A stretch of DNA of 64,000 nucleotides from Paractinoplanes ovalisporus (GCF_016834655.1 NZ_JAENHP010000006.1:310001-374000), one strand, 5' to 3'; positions 1 through 8,290 are shown, numbered from the stretch's first letter. Notes: generated from the letters alone by a model not told the origin. Program-made: numbers and translations.

Positions 1-96
1 GCCTGGCTCGTGCTGGAGGGCGACGTTCAGGGCGTAGCGGGCGAGCGCGCCCAGCACCCCGCCCGCCGAGATCGCCCCGATTGTCCGGCCGTCCAT
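1..96 (-). CDS. crcB: Fluoride exporter CrcB/FluC, N-terminal fragment
   Basis: Only the first 32 codons are inside the window; the rest lies beyond base 1. The reading starts at ATG 96, and an in-frame GTG at 105 is an alternative. Residues 12-21 read GGVLGALARY, the glycine-rich signature with the conserved arginine that opens the first membrane helix of CrcB/FluC. These proteins are small four-helix membrane channels that export fluoride as dual-topology dimers. A TAGCGT hexamer lies seven bases before the ATG, so leaderless translation is possible. Actinobacteria often carry two adjacent crcB genes; the neighbour cannot be seen here. Confidence 0.75.
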   Translation of the reverse strand, partial: MDGRTIGAISAGGVLGALARYALNVALQHEPG

Positions 97-456
97 GCTG
101 ATCACGCTAGACGCCACCGAGGGGCAGGCGTGACCGGGGCGGACGTGGCGGCGTCCACCCCGGCCGGCCTGTGAGCGTCCACTGTAGGCGATGATCTTGA
201 GAAGTGCCCCTCGATCGGGAAGTTACGCTCTGATCGGGTGATGTGTGACACAACGGCGGCTCACGAAACGGGGCCGTATCGGCGCTGTTCGCAGGCCATC
301 TGCGGACAATTCGGCCGCGCGGCTCGCCGCGGCGACCGGGGAACGATTACCTAACGGTCCGCGCGAAACCTAACCTTGGGTGGTACCTTTCGGCGTCGAC
401 TTGACGGGCCGCGGCACGGCCAGGCCTGGCAATATCGCGCGCCCGAGCGAACCGAG
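97..456. other. Intergenic region between divergent crcB and the glycosyltransferase-like gene
   Basis: No gene is visible in this stretch of about 360 bases. It must carry the promoters of the two divergent genes. A short perfect palindrome, TGTGTGACACA at 242-252, could be a regulator site. The hexamer CCTAAC occurs twice close together between 350 and 376. A TTG at 376 is in frame with the downstream gene but has no ribosome binding site, and the codons after it have weak third-position GC, so it was not taken as the start. Confidence 0.5.
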
Positions 457-1332
457 ATGGCGGCGCACCAGCAGCCGGCGATGGACGAGGGAATGCATCA
501 CGCCAACTATCACTACGGTCACGCCCACCTGTTGGCCCGCTACTGCGATCTGCCCGATCCGCTGCACCCGCCCCGCCTGCAGGGCTATCTCCAGCACGGC
601 TGGAACATGGGTGACGGCCTCGCCCCGGGCACTCCGTTCGTAGACGGCAGCAAGATCTTCGTCTGGTCCGAGGAGACGCGTCGTCGTTCCTGGTCGCAGG
701 GTCGCCGCGACGTCATCGTGGTCGGTGCCCCGTTCGCGTACCTGCTCGAGATGGAACCCGAGCCGGCCGACGCCCCCGAGCCCGAGGGGACGATCTTCTA
801 CCCGTTCCACGGCTGGGAGGGTCAGCAGATCAGCGGCGACCACCAGAAGCTGATCGACGAGGTCAAGGCCGTCGAGACGGGTCCGGTGACCGCCTGCCTG
901 TACTGGAACGAGTACAGGATGAAGAGCGTGCGCAAGATCTACGAAAACGCCGGTTTTCGGGTGATCTGTCACGGTTACCGTGGTTTCTGGTGGCGTGACC
1001 ACAACCGCGAGTTCCTCGTCGGCCAGCTCAAAGAGCTGCGTAAGCACCGCCGAGTAGTGTCGAACCGGCTGTGCAGTGCCGTCTGGTACGGCGCTCTGGC
1101 CGGCCGGGAGGCCGCCGTCTACGGCGACCCGATGGTCCTTGACAACGCTGACCCCACGTTCGGCGGCGAGCCCCGTCTACGCCGGCAGTGGCCTGAGCTT
1201 TATGGGCACCAGACCGACAACGCGGTCACCCACGCGCTGGCCCGCCGGCAGCTGGGTGCCGACGAGTTGGCCCAACCCGACGAACTGCGCGCCATCCTGG
1301 GCTGGCCCGCTTCCACAGAGAAGGTGAAGTGA
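457..1332 (+). CDS. Putative GT-B-like glycosyltransferase of a surface polysaccharide or glycan locus
   Basis: The protein is about 291 residues from ATG 457; ATG 481, ATG 493 and TTG 376 are other in-frame starts, and none has a strong ribosome binding site. It is soluble, with no signal peptide or membrane segment. The C-terminal part, with the segment SNRLCSAVWYGALAG followed by REAAVYGDP, resembles the nucleotide-sugar-binding half of GT-B transferases, where a serine-rich loop and an AALGxxVxxYG helix hold the donor. The N-terminal part is rich in aromatic and histidine residues (YHYGHAH). The stop overlaps the next start by one base, so the two genes are probably co-translated. The neighbouring pseudaminate genes suggest a role in attaching or modifying a nonulosonic acid or capsule glycan. 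The function is inferred; no exact family was recognised. Confidence 0.5.
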   Translation: MAAHQQPAMDEGMHHANYHYGHAHLLARYCDLPDPLHPPRLQGYLQHGWNMGDGLAPGTPFVDGSKIFVWSEETRRRSWSQGRRDVIVVGAPFAYLLEMEPEPADAPEPEGTIFYPFHGWEGQQISGDHQKLIDEVKAVETGPVTACLYWNEYRMKSVRKIYENAGFRVICHGYRGFWWRDHNREFLVGQLKELRKHRRVVSNRLCSAVWYGALAGREAAVYGDPMVLDNADPTFGGEPRLRRQWPELYGHQTDNAVTHALARRQLGADELAQPDELRAILGWPASTEKVK

Positions 1333-3200
1333 TGTCGGAGCGCTCCGCTGCCCTGCTTCCGAACCAGGGTACGGACTTCGAAGCCGCGCTCTCGGCGCCG
1401 CCGGTGAACAACCTGCGGCGTATCGGCGGCGAGATGTTCGCCTGGAGCGACCGCGACCCGCAGCGCAGCGAACCGCTGCCGCGCGGCGCCGTCCTTCGCC
1501 ATCTGCTGAGCCAGTACGCCGGCCCGGGCCGCACGGTCCTGGTCGCGGGCCCGCACGCCGAGGAGGTCGTGGTCGCCCTGGCCGACAGCGGCGCCTCGGT
1601 GAGCTGGCTGCTGCGTTCGCTGATCGACGCCGAGGAGGCGGCCCGCAACCACTCGCGGGTCACCGTCCTGGCCGGCGCCGCGATCAAGCTCGACGCCGCC
1701 GAGAAGTTCGACCTCGTGGTCGCCGCCGACGGTGTCGACCGGCTGAACTCGGCCGAGGGCGAGCAGATGTCGGCCGCCCAGCTCATCGACCGCCTCGCCG
1801 CGGCCGTCCAGCCCGACGGCGTGCTGCTGCTGGTGCACGACAACCACTTCGGTGTGCACCACACCGTCCGGCTCGAGCCCGGCGACCGCGAGCGTCTCGA
1901 CTCGGACTGGTACGACCCCGAGGACGACAACGACACGCAATACCCGGCGTCGCCGGAGCAGCTGGCGGCCCGGCTCGCCGAGTCCGGCCTGACGGTCGCC
2001 GCCTCGTACGCCGCCTTCCCCGAGCCGGCCGCCCCGACCGTGCTGGTCGGCCCGGGCCTGCTGGGCGAGGTCTCCTCCCCGCTGCGCCCGCGCCTGGGCA
2101 CGGCGCTGTCCCAGGCCTTCGCCGCCGCCTATCGTGGCCGAGCGGTGCTCAGCGACCCCCGTCGCCTGGTCCGCCGCGCGCTGCGGGCCGGTGCCGAGGG
2201 CACGGTCGCCCCGGCCTGGCTGGTCATCGCCCGCGGTTCCGACCAGGCCACCGCGGTCCCGGCCCACGAGCTGCTGATCGGCGACGCGCACGGCACCTTC
2301 GCGTACGAGGTGGCCGCCTCCGCCGACGGCGCGGTGCGCACCACCGTCCTGGAGCAGCTCGAAGGCCCGATCGAGCGGGAGGGTCTGCGCCGCATCAGCG
2401 AGCCGGAGGCCCCCGGCACCGACGACGGTTTCGTGCTCGAGGAGCGCCTGCTGCACCTCGCGGCCACCAACGACCTGCGCCACATGCGGATCGAGCTGGC
2501 CCGCTACGACTCCTGGCTGCGCTCGCAGGCCCAGGAGGGCATGCTCACCGGCCCGGTCGCCCTGGCCGGCCTGGCCGACGTCTTCCTCACCGAGGACGGC
2601 CCGTCGCTGCTGCCGACCCGCTGGGAGCCGGTCGAGCCGATCCCGCTCGAGACCGCCGAGATCCGCGCGGTCTGGCTGTTCGCCGTCCAGCTGGTCACCT
2701 CGGGTCAGCCGCACCCGTGGTCGATCGCCTCGTCGGCCGTCGACCTGACCGCGATCCTGCTCGGCATGGTCGGCCTGGGCGTCGACGCCGACCGGGTCCG
2801 GGCGGCGGTCGAGCTGCACGTCCGGCTCGAGACGGCCGAGTTCGAGCTGAGCCTGTCCGACCAGCACGACCGGCGGCTGCAGCTGCTGTCCGTGTCGCCG
2901 GGCTCGGCCCAGGTCGACGTGGCCGGTTTCCGCGAGCTCACTGAGGCGCTGTGGCGTCAGCGCTACGAGGCGAGCCATCTGCTGGCGATGATGGACTGGA
3001 CCGAGCAGATGATCAAGTCGCGCGACCTCGCGGTCAGCAAGATGGACTGGGAGGTTCAGTTCTACAAGAAGACCTGGGCCGGCCGGTTCCTCTGGGTCTC
3101 GCGCAGCGCCTACCGGGTGCTCATGCGCGACGGCCGCAAGTTCGTGCGGGGCCGCCGGGCGCGCAAGGCGGCCGAGGCGCAGTCCAACGCCGTACGGTGA
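1332..3200 (+). CDS. Large protein with an N-terminal class I methyltransferase-like domain
   Basis: The protein has 622 residues from ATG 1332, which shares its A with the upstream TGA and sits behind AGAAGG; a GTG at 1329 is possible. Residues of roughly 55-190 look like a Rossmann SAM-binding fold: VLVAGPHAEEVVVALADSG in the position of motif I, then FDLVVAADGVDRL as the motif IV region. The glycine-rich loop is degenerate, so catalytic activity is uncertain. A second large region of about residues 200-560 has no family I can name. The C-terminus after about residue 560 is a basic helical tail (DWTEQMIKSRD, then many R, K and A). It follows the glycosyltransferase-like gene in one unit and ends at a strong terminator. 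A role in modifying a surface glycan is inferred from context only. Confidence 0.55.
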   Translation: MSERSAALLPNQGTDFEAALSAPPVNNLRRIGGEMFAWSDRDPQRSEPLPRGAVLRHLLSQYAGPGRTVLVAGPHAEEVVVALADSGASVSWLLRSLIDAEEAARNHSRVTVLAGAAIKLDAAEKFDLVVAADGVDRLNSAEGEQMSAAQLIDRLAAAVQPDGVLLLVHDNHFGVHHTVRLEPGDRERLDSDWYDPEDDNDTQYPASPEQLAARLAESGLTVAASYAAFPEPAAPTVLVGPGLLGEVSSPLRPRLGTALSQAFAAAYRGRAVLSDPRRLVRRALRAGAEGTVAPAWLVIARGSDQATAVPAHELLIGDAHGTFAYEVAASADGAVRTTVLEQLEGPIEREGLRRISEPEAPGTDDGFVLEERLLHLAATNDLRHMRIELARYDSWLRSQAQEGMLTGPVALAGLADVFLTEDGPSLLPTRWEPVEPIPLETAEIRAVWLFAVQLVTSGQPHPWSIASSAVDLTAILLGMVGLGVDADRVRAAVELHVRLETAEFELSLSDQHDRRLQLLSVSPGSAQVDVAGFRELTEALWRQRYEASHLLAMMDWTEQMIKSRDLAVSKMDWEVQFYKKTWAGRFLWVSRSAYRVLMRDGRKFVRGRRARKAAEAQSNAVR

Positions 3201-3249
3201 CGGCGGGCTCGGCAGGCCGCCGAAGCGCAGGCCAAACGCCGTGAAATGA
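3166..3249 (+). repeat. Degenerate direct repeat of the methyltransferase gene 3' end
   Basis: The last 35 bases of the upstream gene (3166-3200), ending in its TGA, are echoed at 3214-3249 with a handful of substitutions and one inserted base. The second copy also ends in ATGA. It looks like an old tandem duplication of the gene end that has decayed outside the coding region. Confidence 0.4.
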
Positions 3250-3250
3250 C

Positions 3251-3284
3251 AAAATCGGGGGCCCCGGGTGGGGCCCCCGATTTT
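3251..3284. terminator. Strong bidirectional intrinsic terminator
   Basis: A perfect 15-bp stem (3251-3265 with 3270-3284) closes a four-base GGGT loop. The stem begins with AAAA and ends with TTTT followed by more T residues, so it has a U-tract in either direction. It separates the convergent methyltransferase-domain gene and pseI. Confidence 0.9.
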
Positions 3285-3291
3285 TTCTCTC

Positions 3292-4320
3292 TTAGACCAG
3301 GTCCCAGCTCAGCGGGGTGCCCTTGGCCGCGTCGGCCGTGAAGGTGCGGCCCATGACCAGCCCGATCGAGTCGGGCTCGAGGCCACCGGTAGGACGGATC
3401 GACCGGACGTTCTCCGGCGTGACCTTGTCGCCCGCCTTGACGTCGGCCACCACATAGAGCGACCGGCGGAAGCGCAGGCCCTCCTTCTCGGCCTCGGTCG
3501 GGCCGATGTGCGTGGTGCCCAGCGCCTGCCAGGCCCGCTCCGACTCGATCCGCAGCGCCTTGAGCTCGGCCGGCTCCAGCGAGAAGGCCGAGTCGACGCC
3601 GCCGTCGGCGCGGTCCAGCGTGACGTGCTTCTCGATCAGGCAGGCGCCGAACGCGACCGAAGCGATCGGCACACCGATGCCGTGCGTGTGGTCGCTGAGG
3701 CCGATCGGCAGCTCGAGCATCTGGGCCAGCACGGGGATGCGGCGCAGGTTGGTGAACTCCGGCGGGGCCGGGTACGACGCCGTGCAGCTGAGCACGGTGA
3801 TGTCGGTGGCGCCGACACCCTGGGCGGCCTCGACCGCGGCCGCGATCTCCTTCACCGACGCCATGCCGGTGGAGATGATGATCGGCTTGCCGGTGCTCGC
3901 GGCGAGGCGGATCAGCGGCAGGTCGGTGATCTCGGACGACGCGATCTTGTACATCGGGGCGTCGAGCTTCTCGAGCAGTTCCACCGCCGTACGGTCGAAC
4001 GGGCTGGAGAACGGCGTGATGCCCCGCTCGCGGGCCCGCTCGAAGATCGGCTGGTGCCAGTCCCACGGCGTGTGGGCGCGCTCGTACAGGTCGTAAAGAT
4101 AGGCCTCGGACCACAGCTCGTGGCCCTTGGAGATCTGGAAGCGCGGGTGTTTGACGTCCACGGTCATGGTGTCGGCCGTGTACGTCTGGATCTTGATGGC
4201 GTCCGCGCCGTTGTCGGCCGCCGCGTCGACCAGCGCGAGCGCCCGGTCGAGGGAGCCGTTGTGGTTCCCGGACATCTCCGCGACGATGTACGGCCGCTTG
4301 TCGGGCCCGAACTTAGTCAT
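3292..4320 (-). CDS. pseI: Pseudaminic acid synthase PseI (NeuB family)
   Basis: This 342-residue enzyme condenses phosphoenolpyruvate with 2,4-diacetamido-2,4,6-trideoxy-L-altrose to give pseudaminic acid in the cytoplasm. The N-terminal TIM-barrel region opens with YIVAEMSGNHNGS and contains KIQTYTADTM, FSSPFDRTAVELLE, KIASSEITDLPLI, IISTGMAS and IEKHVTLDRADGGVDSAFS. The C-terminal 60 residues are the SAF/antifreeze-like lid, with RRSLYVV and the ending GTPLSWDLV that is typical of PseI rather than sialic acid NeuB. The length matches the family. ATG 4320 shares one base with the stop of the acetyltransferase gene and follows a GAGAGAGGGAAG ribosome binding site. The other pse genes (B, C, F, G) are not in this window. 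In flagellate actinomycetes this sugar is likely to decorate flagellin; that link is inference. Confidence 0.92.
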   Translation of the reverse strand: MTKFGPDKRPYIVAEMSGNHNGSLDRALALVDAAADNGADAIKIQTYTADTMTVDVKHPRFQISKGHELWSEAYLYDLYERAHTPWDWHQPIFERARERGITPFSSPFDRTAVELLEKLDAPMYKIASSEITDLPLIRLAASTGKPIIISTGMASVKEIAAAVEAAQGVGATDITVLSCTASYPAPPEFTNLRRIPVLAQMLELPIGLSDHTHGIGVPIASVAFGACLIEKHVTLDRADGGVDSAFSLEPAELKALRIESERAWQALGTTHIGPTEAEKEGLRFRRSLYVVADVKAGDKVTPENVRSIRPTGGLEPDSIGLVMGRTFTADAAKGTPLSWDLV

Positions 4321-4772
4321 TACTTCCCTCTCTCCGTCCAGACGACGGTCTTCATCTCGCCGTCGACGAGCCGTTCGTAGCGCCGCGTCTCCTTGAAGCC
4401 GAACCGGCGGTGGAGCGCGAGCACCTGCTTGTTGTCGGCGAGTGTTTCCCCGCCCAGAGTCTCCAGGCCGAGTGGGCCGAAGGCGTAATCCACGGCTTCC
4501 TTCTCGAGCCGCATCCACGCCGCGAGCAACCGGTCGCCCAGGCCTTCGCTGTCGAGGTAGAACGACCAGGTGTTCTCGTTGAAGATCACGACACCGGCCG
4601 GCGTCCCCCGATCGTCTTCGTAGATCAGCACATCACGCCAGCGGTTTTCCCACCACTTCGCGTGCTCCTCGGGCTTGATCTCGTGCGTGGTCAGGCTCAC
4701 CGCACGCACCGACTCGTGGTTGCGCCAGGGCAGGATCATGTCCCGTTCGGCGTAGGTCGCAGGTCGCAGCAC
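4320..4772 (-). CDS. GNAT acetyltransferase, PseH-like
   Basis: This 150-residue GNAT-fold protein is encoded directly before pseI, with a one-base overlap. In the pseudaminate pathway PseH N-acetylates UDP-4-amino-4,6-dideoxy-N-acetyl-altrosamine using acetyl-CoA. Features that match include the opening MLRPATYAERDMILPWRNHE, which is the usual start of PseH and related sugar N-acetyltransferases, and the segment VIFNENTWSFYLDSEG. The C-terminal part GLETLGGETLADNKQVLALHRRFGF has the acetyl-CoA-binding helix and the late asparagine of GNAT enzymes. The start is a GTG at 4772 with no ribosome binding site but a TACTTT hexamer six bases upstream, so the message is probably leaderless. The family is clear; the exact substrate is inferred from the neighbour. 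Confidence 0.82.
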   Translation of the reverse strand: MLRPATYAERDMILPWRNHESVRAVSLTTHEIKPEEHAKWWENRWRDVLIYEDDRGTPAGVVIFNENTWSFYLDSEGLGDRLLAAWMRLEKEAVDYAFGPLGLETLGGETLADNKQVLALHRRFGFKETRRYERLVDGEMKTVVWTERGK

Positions 4773-4778
4773 AGTGAC

Positions 4779-4784
4779 AAAGTA
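4779..4784 (-). promoter_or_regulatory. Candidate -10 element of a leaderless pseH-pseI transcript
   Basis: On the minus strand TACTTT (TANNNT) is followed by six bases and then GTG 4772. This is the geometry of actinobacterial leaderless transcripts. No good -35 hexamer is visible. Confidence 0.45.
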
Positions 4785-4898
4785 TGGCCGCCCCGCGCTC
4801 CGTTCCGCCGGGGACCTCGGTCACAGCGCGATTCCTCACCTTTGCCGGTCACCCGCCGATGACTCCGGAAGCAATTTTCTCACCGAGAGGCGGACCGG

Positions 4899-7145
4899 AT
4901 GGGCGTGCTCAGGGGTCGGCCCGGCCGACCACTCCTCGCGTCCGGGTTGTTGCTGCTGTTCGCGGTGGTCGCGTTCGCGATCAACTCGGTCGAACCGGTG
5001 ATCCCCTGGGTGGTCCTCTGGTTGCCCGGCGTCATCGCGGCCGGGGTGCTCGGGGTCGAGAGCCGGCGAACCGCCCGCACCGAGCACCTGCCGCCGCAGG
5101 TCCGGCAGTTCTGGGGCCGGATCGCCGTGGTCTGCGTGCCGGTCGGCCTCGGCAACGCGGCCCAGGCCTATCACGTGCTCAGCGCGCCCGACCCGGCCCG
5201 CGCGGGTGTCGGGGCCGGGCAGATCGTGTTCCAGGGCATCGCCGTCCTGCTCGTCATGTATGCCCTGCTCCGCCTGCCCTACGGCACCCAGACCCGGGGC
5301 GAGCTGTTCCGGGTGGTGCTCGACGCGAGCACCGTCATGCTGGCCTGCGCCGTCTTCCTGTGGCACTTCTCGGCCCGCTACGCGCTCGAGGACGACCCCC
5401 GGATGCAGTACCCGGCGCTGGCGCTGAGCCTGCTCGCGCTGCTCGCCGTCTTCGCGGTCGCCAAGTTCCTGCTGACCAGCCAGAACCACATGGCCGCGGG
5501 CGCCCTGCGCATGATCGGGGTCGCGGTGGCCATCGGCGCCCTCGGACCGATCCTGCGACCGCTGATCGCCCCGGTCGACCCCAACCTGTTCCCCGACATG
5601 ATCGACCTGCCCGCGCTCTTCTTCTGCGCCGCGATCGCCACCCGCCGTCAGCGCGCCGCCCGGACCGGTCCGCTCCGCGGCGCGAAGCCGGTCCGCCGGC
5701 GCCCGTTCAGCTTCCTGCCCTACCTGGCCGTCGCCGCCGTCGACGGGCTGCTGCTCGCGGTGAGCTGGCAGGCCGACAGCGCCGACCGCCGGATCGTGGT
5801 GGTCGCGGCCGTGCTGCTCACCGCGGTCGTTGTGATCCGCCAGATGACCGCGTTCCGCGACAACGGCCGTCTGCTTCAGCGCCTCGACCACGGGGCCACC
5901 CACGACGCGCTCACCCAGCTGCCCAACCGGGTGCTCTTCCACGAGCGGCTGCGGCGGGCCGTGGAGGCGCCCGACCGCCGGCCCGTCGCCGTCGCGCTGA
6001 TCGACCTCGACGACTTCAAGGAGGTCAACGACACGCTCGGGCACGAGGTCGGCGACCAGCTGCTGATCGCGGTCGCCCAGCGCCTGAACGGCTGCGTACG
6101 CGCCGAGGACACGGTGGCCCGCCTCGGCGGCGACGAGTTCGTCGTGGTGCTCGACGGCGCCGACCCGCAGGCGGCCGACCTCGCCGCTCAACGCATGATC
6201 GACTCGCTCCGGGCGCCCGTGTCGGCCGACGGGCACGAGCTGCCGATCCGGGCCAGCATCGGCATCGCCGACGGGCGCGCCGGGGATGACCCGAGCGTGA
6301 TGCTGCGGCAGGCCGACATCGCGATGTACGCCGCCAAGGCCATTCCCGGTACGGCGTCGTTGCACTACCAGCCCGAGATGGCCGGTAACGCCGACCTGGG
6401 TGCCGAGCTTCCCGGTGCGATCCGTGACGACCAGCTGTTCCTGCTCTTCCAGCCGATCGTCGCCCTCGACGGGGACCGCCGTGTGCTGGGCGCCGAAGCC
6501 CTGGTCCGCTGGGCCCACCCCGCGCACGGCACGCTGGCGCCCGACGCCTTCATCCCGGTCGCCGAACGCACCGGGATGATCGTCCCGCTCAGTCGCTGGG
6601 TGCTGCGGGCCGTGCTGAGCCGCATGTCGGCCTGGCCGGCCGGCACCGCGGTGAACATCAACATCTCGGCCCGGGACCTGCGCGAGCCCGACTTCGCCGA
6701 GACCGTGGCCGGTCTGCTCGCGGAACACGGGGTCGCTCCCGGACGGGTCACCCTGGAGATCACCGAGTCGATGCCGGTCGAGCCCGGGGAGTCCCTGGCC
6801 GTGCTGCGCGACCTGCGCGACCTCGGCGTGAAGTTTGCGCTCGACGACTTCGGCACCGGCAGCTCGACGCTGAGCCTGCTGCACGACGTGCCGGTCGACG
6901 AGGTCAAGCTCGACCGTTCGTTCAGCCAGGCGGCGCCCGATGACCGGCTCACGGTCGCGGCCGGCGTCGCGCACCTGGCCCAGGCGATGAGCCTGCACGC
7001 CGTCGCCGAGGGGGTCGAGACCGAGGAGCAGGCCGAGCGGCTGCGTGGGCTCGGCTACCGGGCCGCGCAGGGCTACCTGTTCGCCCGCCCTATGCCCGCC
7101 GCCGACTTCGAGGCGATGCTGCCCTTGACGTCCGTCCCCGCCTAG
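4899..7145 (+). CDS. Membrane protein with GGDEF and EAL domains (c-di-GMP turnover)
   Basis: The protein has 748 residues. The first 310 or so contain about ten hydrophobic segments and form a membrane sensor without a named domain. A GGDEF diguanylate cyclase domain follows, with the linker DALTQLPNR, an intact GGDEF at about residues 410-414 and an RAED inhibitory site five residues before it. The EAL phosphodiesterase domain starts near residue 500 and keeps the catalytic elements EALVRW, NISARDL, EITES, DDFGTG, VKLDRSF and EGVET. Both activities are therefore possible. ATG 4899 follows GAGAGG at 4885-4890. The gene is transcribed divergently from pseH, and its stop codon lies in an 18-bp triplication shared with the convergent kinase gene. 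Confidence 0.92.
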   Translation: MGVLRGRPGRPLLASGLLLLFAVVAFAINSVEPVIPWVVLWLPGVIAAGVLGVESRRTARTEHLPPQVRQFWGRIAVVCVPVGLGNAAQAYHVLSAPDPARAGVGAGQIVFQGIAVLLVMYALLRLPYGTQTRGELFRVVLDASTVMLACAVFLWHFSARYALEDDPRMQYPALALSLLALLAVFAVAKFLLTSQNHMAAGALRMIGVAVAIGALGPILRPLIAPVDPNLFPDMIDLPALFFCAAIATRRQRAARTGPLRGAKPVRRRPFSFLPYLAVAAVDGLLLAVSWQADSADRRIVVVAAVLLTAVVVIRQMTAFRDNGRLLQRLDHGATHDALTQLPNRVLFHERLRRAVEAPDRRPVAVALIDLDDFKEVNDTLGHEVGDQLLIAVAQRLNGCVRAEDTVARLGGDEFVVVLDGADPQAADLAAQRMIDSLRAPVSADGHELPIRASIGIADGRAGDDPSVMLRQADIAMYAAKAIPGTASLHYQPEMAGNADLGAELPGAIRDDQLFLLFQPIVALDGDRRVLGAEALVRWAHPAHGTLAPDAFIPVAERTGMIVPLSRWVLRAVLSRMSAWPAGTAVNINISARDLREPDFAETVAGLLAEHGVAPGRVTLEITESMPVEPGESLAVLRDLRDLGVKFALDDFGTGSSTLSLLHDVPVDEVKLDRSFSQAAPDDRLTVAAGVAHLAQAMSLHAVAEGVETEEQAERLRGLGYRAAQGYLFARPMPAADFEAMLPLTSVPA

Positions 7146-7186
7146 AGGTTCGTCCCCGCCCAGTAGATCGTCCCTGCCTAGAAGTA
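7133..7186. repeat. Three tandem 18-bp units spanning two convergent stop codons
   Basis: Units at 7133-7150, 7151-7168 and 7169-7186 share the pattern CGTCCCYGCCYAG plus five variable bases. The first unit holds the TAG of the GGDEF-EAL gene. The third holds, on the other strand, the TAG of the kinase gene. Because CTAG is self-complementary each unit can provide a stop on both strands. Confidence 0.8.
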
Positions 7187-8122
7187 GCCGGCCAAGTAGG
7201 TGAGGGAGGCCGCCCGGTCCTCGTTCGCCGTGTGCGGGCGGCGCAGCTCGTCGGCGTAGATCGCGATATCGGCCAACATCCACCACAGCCGGTAGAACCC
7301 GATCAACTCCGGCGACACCCTCCGCCCGGTCTCCCGCTCGTAGCGCCCCAGCAGTTCGGCGTCGTCACCCGGCCCGCTGCCGAACATGGCGCCGGTCAGC
7401 ATCCACAGGTCACGCTCGGCCGGCGCCAGAAGCACGGTGTCCCAGTCGATCAGTCGAAGACCTTCCGCCGTACGCAGGAAGTTGCCCGGATGTGGCTCGC
7501 CGTGCGTGACCACCCACCCCGCCGGGTCACGTGCGGCCCGGGCCAGGTCGTCGAACTCGGCCAGCCACCCGCGCACCCGTTCCGCATGCTCGGCCAGCAC
7601 CCGGTGGGCCGCCTCGCCGTAGGGCCCGGACGTCCACGGCCGTGCGAGGCCGTTCAGGGCCTCCTCGAGCCCGGCTCGCCCCGGCAGCCGCAGGGCGGTG
7701 CGCGGCGCCGTCGAGGCCACGGCCGGGGTGGCCCGGTGGAGCGCGATCAGCAGGTCGAGCACCCGGTCACGCTGCTCGGGCGGATGCGGCCCGAAATCAC
7801 CGGCGACGCCCTCGACCATCGGGTAGACGGAGAGCAGGTGTCGAGGGCTCAATGCCCGTACGGTCGTGCCGTCCTCCGCGGGCACGGGAGCGATCACGAA
7901 GGGGAGCCGCAGTGCCGTGGCCGTGCTCAGAGCCCGTTCGAGCCCCGCGGCGTCGCCCCGGGTGTCGACCGTGACGAACCACCGGCCGCCGACCGCCCAG
8001 TGGTAGCCGCCGGCGCCGACGGGCAGGTAGGTCAGCTTCCCGTGCACGCCCCATCCGGCGGCGAGTCCACGCCGCAGATCGTCGTCGATCAGGCCCTCAG
8101 GTCGCTCCCGCATGCCGAGCAT
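7178..8122 (-). CDS. Aminoglycoside phosphotransferase (APH/choline kinase) family protein
   Basis: The protein is about 314 residues from ATG 8122; ATG 8113 is an equally possible start, as neither has a clear ribosome binding site. The fold is the two-lobed APH kinase. The catalytic loop reads VVTHGEPHPGNFL and is followed by LIDWDTV, which provides the metal-binding DxD-type aspartates. In the usual motif (HGDxxxxN) the second acidic residue is aspartate; here it is glutamate. The substrate is unknown; such proteins phosphorylate aminoglycosides, sugars, amino alcohols or others. The gene ends in the 18-bp triplication. A pair of DnaA-box-like 9-mers lies 35-60 bases upstream of the start. 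Confidence 0.75.
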   Translation of the reverse strand: MLGMRERPEGLIDDDLRRGLAAGWGVHGKLTYLPVGAGGYHWAVGGRWFVTVDTRGDAAGLERALSTATALRLPFVIAPVPAEDGTTVRALSPRHLLSVYPMVEGVAGDFGPHPPEQRDRVLDLLIALHRATPAVASTAPRTALRLPGRAGLEEALNGLARPWTSGPYGEAAHRVLAEHAERVRGWLAEFDDLARAARDPAGWVVTHGEPHPGNFLRTAEGLRLIDWDTVLLAPAERDLWMLTGAMFGSGPGDDAELLGRYERETGRRVSPELIGFYRLWWMLADIAIYADELRRPHTANEDRAASLTYLAGYF

Positions 8123-8156
8123 TCTGGCCCGCCGGCCGACGGCCCGGGGTCCGCCC

Positions 8157-8182
8157 TGTGGACAACGCGGGAGTGTGGATAA
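8157..8182 (-). promoter_or_regulatory. Pair of DnaA-box-like 9-mers upstream of the APH-like gene
   Basis: Read on the minus strand, TTATCCACA (8182-8174) and TTGTCCACA (8165-8157) lie in the same direction as the gene, with starts 17 bases apart. The first matches the DnaA box consensus exactly. The same pair with the same spacing occurs upstream of the GH43 gene at 58107-58132. Confidence 0.6.
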
Positions 8183-8290
8183 CCCTGGGCCGCTCCCCAC
8201 GGCGACCTACGCTGGGCGCGCGCGCCTCTTCCTTAGACCCAGGGCGGGTGGGGGAGGTGGTGGCGTAACTGCTCATCCAGGGGCGGCGGT

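Noticed and set aside
376..456. TTG 376 as start of the glycosyltransferase-like gene
   Set aside because: There is no ribosome binding site and third-position GC is weak in these 27 codons.
1200..2978. Long open frame on the minus strand (about 590 codons)
   Set aside because: It lies opposite the methyltransferase-domain gene, has a low-complexity Arg/Gly/Gln composition and no domain. It is a by-product of high GC.
4836..7286. Minus-strand open frame of about 816 codons
   Set aside because: It is antisense to the GGDEF-EAL gene, whose motifs are certain; the antisense protein has no recognisable sequence.
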